Assembly (NCBI GenBank): GCA_036583965.1 | Contig: JAZBQD010000013.1 | Location: 5,310,144-5,374,143, forward strand | Length of the DNA: 64,000 nucleotides | Direction of reading: 5' to 3' | Origin: Prunella strophiata | Taxonomy: Eukaryota > Chordata > Aves > Passeriformes > Prunellidae | Part shown: positions 38,349 to 48,931 of the stretch, piece after piece | Layout: each line of letters opens with the position of its first letter | How positions within the stretch are numbered: the stretch's first letter is position 1 | Made by a program: the position numbers and the translations under genes | The notes under the pieces: model-generated | Told to the model about the DNA's origin: nothing | Seen by the model: the letters and a program-made list of their open reading frames with translations, nothing else | Databases searched by the model: none

Positions 38349-41300
38349 TCAGAAGAAATCAGATGCCTTTCTTCTTTTGGGAAGCTGCAGCAAATTGTCC
38401 GTGATGGATGTGGTATCCTGAGATACTGGTGTCTGAGATACTGTCCTGGGCTGTGGGGTGCTCTGGGGGGTGTGAGGCCCACTGGCTGGGGTCTTGTAAC
38501 CAGGAGTTCCTGTGTGGGCTGGGGAGGGAGTGTAGCTGGCTCGCAGGGCTTTGTCCGTGTATTTACTTGCAGTCCTGTTTACAAGTCTTTGCAAAGCTGG
38601 TGACATTGCTGGGCTTAGTCCTTTTGGAGTAAGGCTGAAACAGAATAAACAGTTTTAAGAGATTTTACAGTAAAAAAAAAAACCCTGCCTTTATCAGGAA
38701 AAGCAATATTGCCTCCCTACATGAGTTCCCCCCACAGAGCAGACCCACTGCCTGCAGGTAAATGCAGCCTGTCTCTCTAGAGAAACAAATGACAGAAAAA
38801 CCTCCTACATCCCTCCCAAGCCTGAGTGGCACTGCCTGACTTTTCCTTTGAGCCCATTCTGTCCTTCCTGTGATTCCCCCCAAGCAACTCTTATCATGTC
38901 TCCTCTTTGCAATGAGGCAAGACACTGATCCAGAGGCATTGCTGGGTGGCTGTAGGGCAGAGCAGTAATGCTGACAAAGAGTGTCAGGGACAGCCACCAG
39001 CCACTTTCCCTCAGGAATTAAAATTTTTAATTTCTAAATTTTTAATTTCTAAAAGCTTTCAGTCCAAATGTCCCTCTTGCTGCTTCCAGTATCCTTCCTT
39101 ACCATCATTCCTCCCTTTCTACATGTGTTGATTTACATCTCATCAGATAATACCCACCCCCAGCTCTGCTGTCAAAACAGAAGTCTCACCTGGCCAAGTT
39201 TTCTGTCACTTTTCGAAGTGCCTCCTGCTTCTTTGCTCTGTTTTTAGCTGCCACTTCATTGGCCATCTTGAGTCCCAGCCTCTCACGGCGTCCAGGCTCC
39301 AGGATCTGTAAGTGCATCACACAGTTCACTTGCCAAGGCACTCAAGAGTGCTGAAAAAATGAGTCAAAGCACCTTCAAAGCTGGATTCCAATGTACAGGG
39401 ATCTAAAGCAGGGAGAAGTGGGGTCAGCCCACACCTCTTTGCTGCTGCATAAAAGCCAGAGAGGACACAGAGACCTTCAGCCTGCCTTGTCAAGTCACAA
39501 AAATTGTAAAACCAGTCCAGTCAAGGAAGCAGCCATTACCTCTGGCATTTCCTCCTGCTGTTTCTCCTAGACAAACAATGTCACCTGTGTCTTGCCTGGC
39601 CTGTAGCCAGCCAGCTCTCAGGCATACAGACATTGTTAAACAGCAGGAGAACCAGTCAAGGCCTTTGGAGTCTGACAAAACAGAGGCACATACAGCAAAT
39701 TACACCTTTCTTAAACTAAGAGTCTCAGACATCTCACATTCAAAGACACCAGCAGGAGACAAGTAGCATGCAGGGTTAGGTGCCATTAGCAAAGCCAGAG
39801 TGTCTTTTCTACTCTCAACTGATACATCTGCAACAGCCAGAAGATAAAGACAGAGGAAATGCTAAAATTTCCACCTATTCACACATTAAAATCAGAAAAA
39901 ATTGAGCATGTCTTCAGCTTCCTCTGAAAGCCTTTCTGTCTGGGCCCACCATCAACTGTAGAATCTCATTCTCCTGCCAGCAGTGTATGTTCCACCTCAG
40001 GTAGCTCCACCAAGAAGATTTCACGTGGATCCATGCCCACCTCCACCCTCCAAGCACAAACTAGATTATTAGTTTCAAGGACTGGGAACACCACCCAGAG
40101 ATGTGTCACACTCCATGTTAATCTATCACTTACTCACTTGCCTTTCCCTTCTTAGTTCTTCCCCCCCCCAGAAAAGAAAGTCATGCTGACATGAAATACC
40201 TTGAAAGCTGGGCCAGGTGTCCTGTCCACATATGGTCTTTCTGACCCTTCCAGACGCAAAGGGGTGCTTTCAATTTCACCCCATGTCATAAAAGGTGACT
40301 CATTCACACCTAAAAACAAATCCAACAAGTTATGCCCATGACATTTGACTATTCATTCACCACAAAAAAAGAGAGAGAGAGAAGCAAATTAGGAAATGCA
40401 GCAAATTCATCAACAAAGGAGCCCCTCCACTGCAGAGGAAATCACAGCCAATGTCAATAGTAACATGTGGTTCCCATTAAAAGGGACTGCCTGTAGCTGT
40501 GTCACCCTCTCAGTTACAACAACCAAGCACCACCCTTTCCATGTCTTCATTTTTCCATTTGCTAAGCTTTTGATTAGTGACACTCATTTTTCCCCCTAGT
40601 TGTCCCCTCTGCTGCTGTATGAAAACTCCTTGAACACAGGAAACTCTTTAAAAGAAAACAAGCAGGGGATTTAAGGACATGTAATAGCCAAATGTACCCT
40701 CCAGTCACCTCAGGGGCAGCCTGTACCAAACAGTGACTGCACCTTGTCTAACAGGTGTAGAATGGATTCTCAGAGCCTGATTAAGTCTCTGGCTGGAAAA
40801 TCCCACTGTCCAGGGCTTGGAGAAGGCATTTATGATGGAGAAAGGAGGTGCTGCAAACGCCACCTACAGGTTTCCCAGAGGGAAAGCCCCAGTATGTTCA
40901 GGTGTTGGCATAACCACAAAAAGCACACAGAAAAAGCACGGCTGCTGCAGAACAGCTACAAATTCAGACTACCACAGTTTCAACTCGAGGAAAAATAATC
41001 AGTTTGTTCTAACTGAAAGTATCCCACAGCTAGATGATTCCTGAGCAAGGGCACAGCAACTTGCTCAGACCCTCTTGGTGCAGTGTGACTTTTCCTACCA
41101 GTGTACTGGACTAGGAATTAAGCCCTGCATCCAGCTGGCATAGATAGCACAAGGTTTTACCTCCTCATCTAACCCTGTAACTGACACCCTAGTGTTGATA
41201 AGTAAGTGCAGTAATAGTCCTCTTACAGCAGAAGAAATAAGAAAACCCTCTTACCTGGGGCAGGAGAGGGGGTAGCCACAAATCCATACCCATTGACTTT

Positions 41301-44300
41301 TGGAGAATCTTGGGGTATCAGTTCTTTCCCATCAGGTCCCACTTTGCCCTGTTTGTACTGAAATAAAAAAAGACAATGTGAAAGGTGAGAGTCAGCTGCA
41401 GCCTAGCACACACACACAGTTCTGGGGGATGAACCACACCAGAGGGCAAAGCCTAACTAGATTTGAGTCAGAAATAAAATTATCCAACCTGAGCATTGAG
41501 GGCTGCAGCCTGCTGGAGCTGTGACTTGCTCACAGCTTGGCTAAAAGGGTCCTTCACAAAACGTGTGTTTCGATGCACAACTTCCCTGGGCTTCTTAAAA
41601 ACTTCAGTCTCATCTGGTACACCTTGAAAAGCAAAATGCCTCTTAAAAAAGAGCTCCTTACTTCACTGGTTCACAGAAATTATCAGTTGTACATTTACAG
41701 CCAAAAAAGAAAAGTACATTTACAAAAATATGTATTTTTCTACAGCAACAGACAGACTAACTAAGTCCAAGGAGGATTCTTTGAGCAGAAGCAAACAATG
41801 AATGAAGATGACAAGTACTCATAAAGAAGACAGGCCAGGAAAGAGCTTTGGCTGCTGAAAACAAGGACTTCTGTAATACAGATGAGCTTTTCAATGGCAA
41901 ATAGAACATGATCAAACTTTGGAATCAGAGGCCAAGGAAATTTAAAACAACCTTACAGAAGAAAAAGCATAGCATTACCTGTAGGAGCTGCTCAGTCACC
42001 TACAGAAATGCTGCAAGCACTATTTGGAGCCAATGCCTCACCTGTAGGATAATACATGAGGGTGTTTCGAGCTGTGTATTCCCAGGTATCCAGCCCAGCT
42101 TTCACGTTCTCCAGAGCCTGCTGCTCAGCTGAAGGAAGTGCCAGGTTTTCATTCTGTCGCTGAAAGGGTGATGGAAAAAAATTTTAAAAGGTGAAAAATA
42201 AAAGTCTGAAGCAGTCTCCTGCAATCTTTTATTCAGGCAGACACAACTTGGAGAGCTCAGTCACAAGCTCAGCCACCTGCCCCAGAACACTTTGCATAAG
42301 GTATGTAACAGACTTTGAGGGATAGTTGGGATAAAAAAAATAACACTCCCTCAAAACAACAGCAGCAAACACCCACATGTCAGTGCCAAACTTCATGAAA
42401 AGGCACTGCATGCCACATGCATCAATGACACATCTGTGCCAGCTGCTCACTGCTGATGGTTAAAGACTGACAAGGCAGGCCCAGAGCAGCACTTGGACCT
42501 CCCCTGCAGGCAGCTGAGGAAGGCAGCACAGCCAGCCATGCTCATGCAGTTCTGTGCTTCAGCAGCTGAGTGGGTTACTATTGATAATGGAAACTGAAAA
42601 CTAAAATAAGACAGTCAAATTACAAATAACGAGGGGCTGATGGACAAACAACAGGAACTGTGCTCAGCTGCTCTCCGTGGTGCTGCTGCTTACAAAGAGG
42701 CTGCCAAGGACAGCAATACCTGCACTCTGGGCAGTGCTTTGCAAGCTCAAAGCTTTCACAAGAGACAAAGCCCCAGCAACTAAGCCAGCACTGTTCTTGT
42801 GTGACAGAAGAGGAAAAAACAGGACTGCACAAGGAAGCAAAGAGCAGTCCCAGGACACAGGAAAGTGAGCCTTAGCAGAAGCCCAGTGCAGGGGCATCTC
42901 CCTGTGCCTGTGGAGGAGCAGAGGCAGAGCTGAGGCCGCTCCCTACCCGGCTGTACTCCTCCTCGGCGCTGTACAGCCAGGCGTGCTTGACCTTCTCCTT
43001 CTCCTTGGCCACCTCCATGATCTGCTCGAAGGAAGCATTGTCCTCACTCGTGTGCTTTGCCAGGAAGGTGTCCAGGCTGGGAAGAGCATCCTTATCATCT
43101 TTCTCTGCTTCTCCTAACAAGAGAAGGGAAGAAGCCTGAGGAAGGTTAGTGCCTCCTTTACAGGATCACTGTATCTGCTGCTTAACCCTCCTGGCAGCAA
43201 ACCTTCCACGTCACAGACACACCAAAAACCAGCATCAAAGACATAGATCCACACACAGTGGTGCAGCAATAAATCAGTGTTTTGTGTTTGGAACACATAC
43301 TTTGAATAAACCCTTTTATGCCATTATGGCATATGCTATTATGGCATTTATAGCGATTTATTTTAAAGGTGAAATGTACAAGTGGCCAGCTGCTGGCAGG
43401 CAATTTATTTTTGGAAGAATTCAGCTGGAGAAACATAATTTTCCTACCTTCCTCTGCAGTCTTGATGCCAGTTTTAGATTTATTTCCCCCTGGAAGGCCA
43501 CCTGGATGCACCTCTGGGGTTTCAAACGTGGCTGGGGTAACATCTGCCACCAGAAAAAAAAAAGTCACCTGGTTACTGGAGCACACAAGAGGATTTGATA
43601 TAAGGATGATGTACCAAACAAGTCACAGAAGGCATATCAAGAGAACAAAAATTAAATCAAAAACTTGTGAAAAGATCTCCACAATGTTCTATTCAATTCT
43701 GTCTCAACCTCCAAACAAGATTTTGGCCTTATCTAAGATATTTTTCTTCTGTTGGGAAAAACTCCCAGGAGAGGCACAGCCCAGCTTATTTGTCACCCTA
43801 CACCCTGCTTCTGCCAACAAAGGCAGCAGCAGATCAAACTGAGCCCAGGCCAGGGCCAGCACCTGCAGCAGGGGAGGAGGGGACAGCACCTGGTGACACC
43901 TGCCCTTTGTCACAAGAAAGCCACTCACCCAAACCCACTGCAAGAGCTCAGCCAGAACTGGGCTTTAAGAAACACCTGAACTGGAAGTGAAAGAAAACAT
44001 AAAACAGAGCACTGGATACCTGCTGTGGGAACCTCTGATAACCACAGGCTTCCCACACCTTCTGTTCCTGATACAGAAAAATCTCAAATGTCTGTAGATG
44101 CAACAAGAATCCCTAAAACTACAAACTAAAATAAGGATTCAAAACATAGCTTAGAACTTCTCATAGCAGTGAGCACATAACCTTCCCTAGGGAGCAGGAA
44201 CTTGGCAAAAGAATGCCTATAAGGAATGGTTATGAGAAGGCTGCTTTTTCCAAAACCCTTCCCTGAAGGAGTTATTAGACACCATCAAAGAGAAATTCAG

Positions 44301-45063
44301 CATGAGCCACCAGACACTGGCTGCTGCCCAAACTGGTACACTTAGCTCTCATGTAGCATCAACCTTGAATCTTTAAGATAAGCATTGCCTGCATGAACTT
44401 AGCTAAAGAACAGCAGCAATATCAGATACAAACCCCTCATGCCCCACAGAGCCAGTTCTTACAGGGTGCAGGTGTGTCCCTCGACGATTTGTTCAAGGAA
44501 GAGCCAAACTTGATAGCAATTTGTCTCATTTTCTCCAAGTCTCCATTTTCCTCAGCCTCCAGATACTCCTTCTGCGCCCGCAGCTTCTCCACATCGGGAA
44601 AAAAGTCTCTCTGGATGATTTTCTCTAAGCTCTACAAAGACAGAGACACCTGCTGGGACACCCGGAGCGCCGGCTCAGCTCGGGGCCAGCAGTGCAGAGC
44701 GTCCCGCGGGCAGGCCGGGCGGGCCGGGCCGGCGGCAGCGCTGACAGCTGCGGCCGCAGGAGCGCCGGGAGCCCGAGGGGCGGCCCCAGCGATACTGCCA
44801 CCCGCAGCCGCGGGCCGACCGTGCCGGGCGGACCCCAGGCGGGCCCCGCCGCGCTGGAAGCGCTCGGCCCCAGCACCGGCGGAGCGGAGCCTCCCGGGTC
44901 GGGCCCGCCGCCTTACCTCGATATAGGCCTCCTCATCCAGGATCTTCTTCGGGTGCCTCGCGGCCGGCGACGCCACCTCCTTCCCCGTCACGGCGACGGG
45001 GCCCGCGGCGGGAGCCGGCACCAGAGCGGCGGGAGAGGCCGGGGGCACCGGCATCGCCTCCAT
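38349..45063 (-). CDS. ESS2: ESS2 (DGCR14, splicing factor ESS-2 homologue), complete, ten exons
   Basis: ESS2 is a nuclear protein of the Es2/DGCR14 family, associated with the spliceosome (C complex). Ten exons were assembled on the minus strand: 44,917-45,063, 44,463-44,631, 43,448-43,543, 42,947-43,113, 42,042-42,159, 41,489-41,622, 41,255-41,357, 40,200-40,309, 39,190-39,305 and 38,349-38,634. All junctions are AG/GT and all phases agree, giving 481 residues against about 476 in human. Landmarks in order are ILDEEAYIE, IQRDFFPDVEKLRAQKEYLE, VTPATFETPEV, TSEDNASFEQIMEVAKEKEK, NTLMYYP, VHRNTRFVKDPFSQA, QGKVGPDGKELIPQ, EPGRRERLGLKMANE, SLTPKGLSPAMSPALQRLV, and the C-terminus NLLQLPKRRKASDFF. 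The start is the first ATG in a good context (GCCATGG); an upstream in-frame stretch begins only with GTG. The N-terminal 38 residues are Ala/Pro/Val-rich and poorly conserved. Confidence 0.96.
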
Positions 45064-45190
45064 GGCGTCGGAACCGCGCCGCTCCTCCTCCGGCTCCTCC
45101 TTCCCCGCCGCGCACGTCACTGCTCCGCGCCGCGCGACCGGAACGCGCGCCCGCCCCGGGAGGTGCGCGGGACCGAGCGCCCCCTGCCGG
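44650..45190. promoter_or_regulatory. ESS2: CpG island / ESS2 promoter
   Basis: This very CpG-rich interval covers ESS2 exon 1 and the start of intron 1. Within 80 bp upstream of the ATG lie a CRE-like CACGTCAC (45,113-45,120) and an ETS-type ACCGGAAC (45,137-45,144). No TATA box is seen, which fits a constitutive splicing gene. The island is cut off upstream by a minisatellite. Confidence 0.72.
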
Positions 45191-45197
45191 CCCGGAG

Positions 45198-45798
45198 GAC
45201 CGGGATGGGAACCGGGATAACAGGAGATGGGAACCGGGATGGGAACCGGGATAACAGGGGATGGGAACCGGGATAACAGGGGATGGGATGTCGGCTAGGA
45301 ACCGGGATGGGAACCGGGATAACAGGGGATGGGAACCGGGATGGGAACCGGGATGGGAACCGGGATAACAGGGGATGGGAACCGGGATAACAGGGGATGG
45401 GAGTCGGGATAGGAACCGGGATGGGAACCGGGATAACAGGGGATGGGAAACCGGGATGGGAACCGGGATGGGAACCGGGATAACAGGGATGGGAAACCGG
45501 GATAGGAACCGGGATAAACAGGGATGGGAACCGGAAATAGGAACGGATAACAGGGATGGGAACCGTGATAGGAACCGGGATGGGAACCGGGATTAACAGC
45601 CCGGGGATGGGAACCGGGATGGGAACCGGATAACAGGGGATGGTAACCGGATAACAGGGATGGGAGCCGGGATAACAGGGGATGGGAACCGGGATGGGAG
45701 CCGGGATAACAGGGGATGGGAGTCGGGATGGGAACCGGGATACACACGGGATGAAAGCCGGGATGGGAGCCGGAATAGGACACGGGATGGGCGCCGGG
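45198..45798. repeat. minisatellite A, 12-bp-based composite units
   Basis: About 600 bp are built from two alternating short modules, GATGGGAACCGG (12 bp) and GATAACAGGG or GATAACAGGGG. Variant copies include GATAGGAACCGG and GATGGGAGCCGG. The array begins about 135 bp upstream of the ESS2 ATG and fills most of the space to the GSC2 3' end. Long open frames exist through it on both strands only because the units lack stops. They encode low-complexity repeats (HPGSHPG type) and are not genes. Confidence 0.95.
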
Positions 45799-45903
45799 CG
45801 GATCCCCCCAACGCCCCCACGGTCCCTTCAGACCTCCTGAGCAACACCCCGGGCTCCGGGGAGGGGACCCCGGCTGGCTGCCCGGGCGGGGTGGCGGGGC
45901 AGT

Positions 45904-45909
45904 TTTATT
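45904..45909 (-). terminator. GSC2: candidate GSC2 polyadenylation signal
   Basis: This is AATAAA on the minus strand, about 580 nt downstream of the GSC2 stop codon and just before minisatellite A. Placement is plausible for the end of the GSC2 3' UTR. Confidence 0.42.
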
Positions 45910-46490
45910 GATGTCGCTGCTCTCCAGCTCGTGGCTTCTCCTCGCCCCGCCAGGAGCGCGGACACGGCTCGCTGTGACAGGGACTGGCTGGCGCAGGGGT
46001 GGAGGCGAGCGCTGCCTGTGCCAACCCTCTCACCACAGCAGGTTCATCACCTCTCCCCAGGGCTATGGGGAGAAACCCGTGTTTCTTTGTTATGAAACAA
46101 ATCGCTTGTCCAGCAAGTTCAACCCCAAAAGCAACTCAAGGTGCCACTGAGGTGCTAAAAACAGGAAACATTCATTTGCCGGATGTTTTGCAAATCTACA
46201 TCAATAAAACAAGCACAAATACAACGTGCACAGAGCAAAGACAAGAAGGGGAGTGTCCCCTTCTCTTAAAGCACACACATTTGACACCGGTACAGCTCTG
46301 TCCCCTGCACATCCTGCCTGCCGAGTCTGAACTAGGTTGGAAGGGGCACGTGAAAGTGTCTGCTTTTACCTGTCCTCCTCCTGTGTGAACCACAGAGGTT
46401 CTGTTTTGCTGCATTATTCCCCTCGGGTTACCCCCTGAGCCTGTCAGCTAGGGGCAGGGGGTGCTCGGTGCTCTCTGCAGCCTGGGGGCA

Positions 46491-48640
46491 CTAACAGCTC
46501 TCCTTGGGGGGCTGCCTGGGCTGCAGGCTCAGTGCTGAGGCAGTCGCCCTCTTCTGATGCCGCCACTTCGCCCGACGGTTTTTGAACCAAACCTAGAGAG
46601 TGCAAAACAGGAAAAGGGCTTTTGCATGTCAGGTGTTACTGGGAGGGGGACAGGCAGTGCCCCCCTGGGCTGTACCCCCCTGTGTGGGCTGTAAGACACT
46701 GTAATATAAAGGCTTGATACAAAATGTAATCAGTCCCCCTGCTGCAATCTTGCTCAGGTACATGTGAGGGGCACGAGGGAGTTGGGACCCCCCCATGACA
46801 AATTCAGAAGTCACGCAGATCACTTCGGTAAGGAGCACACCCTTGGATGCAGGGGATGAGCAACAGAGCTGGGCATGTCTGTGTGTGATTCTGGGAGAGA
46901 GGGATCATGTGAGTCTGTGGTACTGGATGCCAGTACAAATTAGCCCAGCTGGAATGGTTTATATTCTTCCAGTCTAAGTTTGCTCACCAAACTTAAACTC
47001 TCTTTTGTCAAGTGCACAAGGATGGATGTTAAAACAAGGCCGTGGTTCTGCAGCTCCCCCAAAAACGACAGCAAAGAGAAAAGCAAAAAGACAGTCTGCG
47101 CTCCTGGGGGACTGCAGGAGCACAAGAACTCTGCCCCCAGCACGGGGCAGGCTCTCACCTCCACCCGCTCCTCCTTCAGGTGGATGCGGCTGGCCAGGTG
47201 CTCGCGGGTCACCACGTCCGGGTACTGGTTCTGCTGGAAAAGCGTCTCCAGCGCCCGCAGCTGCTCCTCGGTGAAGATGGTGCGGTGCCGGCGCGTGCGG
47301 CGCTGCAGGGGCTGCAGGGGCTGCAGCTCGCCCGGCTTCTCCTGGGAGCCCCTGCACACCCTGAGTGCCGGCTGGAGAGCCGCATGGGCCAGGGGAGCCG
47401 GGCATCTGTAGGGGACAGGCAGGGACAGCAGCAGGGTCAGAGGTGTGGGGCTCACTGTGCTCAAGGCAGCTCAGACACCAGTTGTATCCCTGCTACTGTT
47501 GGGAAGGAGGCAGCCAGTCAGCTGGAGTGGGTGGCAAGCTGGGTGGTCACTACACAAGTGGGAGAAGAGTTTAGGACATGATTCTGGAGAGAAGGATGCA
47601 GGTGGTGAGCACTGGCTGGGTTTTCTTTGTTCACTTACCAATTGTACTATGGCCAGCTCCAGAAAATAACTGCAAACTCACAGACCAGCAAAGATCTGTG
47701 TTTCAGCCCTGACACAAGAGAATTCTGAACTCACAGGATGCTCTTGAACTGCGTTTTTAAGGGTTTGCTACTTTTTGTTTTCCACAGTAATTTTGCTAGA
47801 CGTAGCCAAAACTCTTTTCCTTAAAGAATAAGTGAGGCTCCCCAGGGCTGGGGTTGTCAGCAAGCACAGGAACAGCTCTGCACAGGGGCAGCGTGGCCAT
47901 GGAGCCCCATATTCCACAGAGAGCCTGCACCTCTGGAAGCAACATTCTCTCAAGAGTTTCACAATAACTAGTAATATCCAGTTATAGTCAGCACCCTCTG
48001 CTTTTCAAACCCTGCCAGCATTTCAGGTGCAAATTCCCTCTCTTAGGAGCCCTGCTGAGAGCAGCCTGGATTGCTGGGCCTCAGGCCCAAGACCACCATG
48101 GCCAGATGCCATATTGCCACTTAACACCCAGGTTTTCCCCACCCACAGCACTGGCACCAGCCCCTCTGTGAGCCCCACACCTGAACCAAACCCAGCACTC
48201 ACCCGGCCCAACACTCACCCAGCCCAGCACTCACCCAACCCAACACTCATCCAGCCCAGCACTCACCCAGCCCAGCACTCACCCAGCCCAACACTCACCC
48301 AGCCCAACACTCACCCAGCCCAGCACTCACCCAGCCAAGCTGGCAGGTCCTGCAGGGAACGGGCACTCGTGTGCGAGCAGCAGCAGCAGCTGCAGCCTGC
48401 CCCTTCCAGCTCTTCCTCCTCTTCCTCCTCCTCCTCCTCCTGCAGGGAGCTGGCTGGGATGCTCTCCAGCTCACAGAGCTGCTTGGGTGTGCAGTCCAAG
48501 ATGCTCTGCAGGCACAGGGGCACCAGGACCTGGGGGCTCTTCTCTGTGGGGCTGGAGAGGATGTGCTCGATGCTGAACGGACGTGGCTTCTTCAGGCCTC
48601 TCCTGCCAGCATCACCCCCTGGCACTGGCTCTGCAGACAT
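46491..48640 (-). CDS. GSC2: GSC2 (goosecoid-like homeobox protein), complete, three exons
   Basis: This is a paired-like homeodomain transcription factor of the goosecoid family, expected to act in the nucleus mainly as a repressor. Exons are 48,315-48,640, 47,159-47,405 and 46,491-46,592 (224 residues; human about 205). Residues 21-29 PFSIEHILS form the goosecoid/engrailed-type repressor motif. Residues about 70-80 are a Glu run encoded by GAG/GAA codons, followed by a Cys cluster (GCSCCCCSH). The homeodomain spans about 146-205: [54 protein letters not shown]. It has Lys at homeodomain position 50, the bicoid/goosecoid DNA-specificity residue. The second intron splits the homeodomain between Glu and Val (VE|VWF), as in goosecoid genes. 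The protein ends PPKESC. The exon 1 donor is chosen by phase; several copies of it exist in a tandem array. Confidence 0.94.
48191..48334. repeat. minisatellite C: nine 16-bp units carrying splice donors, at GSC2 exon 1/intron 1
   Basis: Nine contiguous 16-bp units of the type CCCAGCACTCACCCAG or CCCAACACTCACCCAG (plus strand). On the minus strand each reads CTGGGTGAGTGCTGGG or the TTGGG variant, so each contains G|GTGAGT, a near-ideal 5' splice site. The fourth unit has CATCC and has lost the GT. Because 16 is not a multiple of three, each donor ends exon 1 in a different phase from its neighbour. Confidence 0.95.
48413..48440 (-). repeat. GSC2: GAG/GAA-rich trinucleotide run coding poly-Glu in GSC2
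   Basis: The plus strand reads CCTCCTCTTCCTCCTCCTCC-like sequence. On the coding strand it gives about eleven consecutive Glu codons. It is a mixture of GAG and GAA, so not a pure microsatellite. Confidence 0.85.
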
Positions 48641-48840
48641 CCTGTGCCAGCAGCAGCAGTGGCTGGGGAAACAGGCAGCCCAGCTGGGGGGCTCTGCTCT
48701 CCCTTCACTGGCTCCCTAGTGGGGTTTTGCTTGGGAAAGGACAGCTTATGTGGCTCCTAAAATGGACTGGCAAAGCCATCCAGAACCACAGCTTTGTCTT
48801 GGCATTTCAAGTGACTGTCATTCCTGCAGCTGAGTTTTTA

Positions 48841-48847
48841 TTTTATA
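48841..48847 (-). promoter_or_regulatory. GSC2: candidate TATA box of GSC2
   Basis: TATAAAA on the minus strand lies about 200 bp upstream of the GSC2 ATG. It would place the start site near 48,815 with a 5' UTR of about 175 nt. Goosecoid-type developmental genes commonly use TATA promoters, but this remains a motif-only call. Confidence 0.4.
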
Positions 48848-48902
48848 CACACACACTCTTTTCCTCCCTCTGACCTAGCTGGTTATGACTGAAGCCACTC
48901 TA

Positions 48903-48931
48903 AATATATATATATATAGAGAGAGAGATAT
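48903..48931. repeat. (TA)n(GA)n microsatellite
   Basis: A short TATATATATATA run passes directly into GAGAGAGAGAGA upstream of GSC2. Confidence 0.85.

Noticed and set aside
43317..43333. Short palindrome TATGCCAT-T-ATGGCATA in ESS2 intron 3
   Set aside because: Arms are only 8 bp in AT-rich sequence, expected by chance.
45064..45120. Extended ESS2 N-terminus starting at 45,120
   Set aside because: The codon there is GTG. The first ATG in frame, with good context, is 45,063 and gives a protein of the usual family length.
45295..45783. Minus-strand open frame of 162 codons through minisatellite A
   Set aside because: It is an artefact of a stop-free repeat, with no start context and no recognisable protein.
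45198..45798. Repeated GGGATAACAGGG resembles the centre of the I-SceI homing endonuclease site
   Set aside because: The flanking bases of the 18-bp site do not match, and no such nuclease is expected in an animal nuclear genome. It is a coincidence of the repeat unit.
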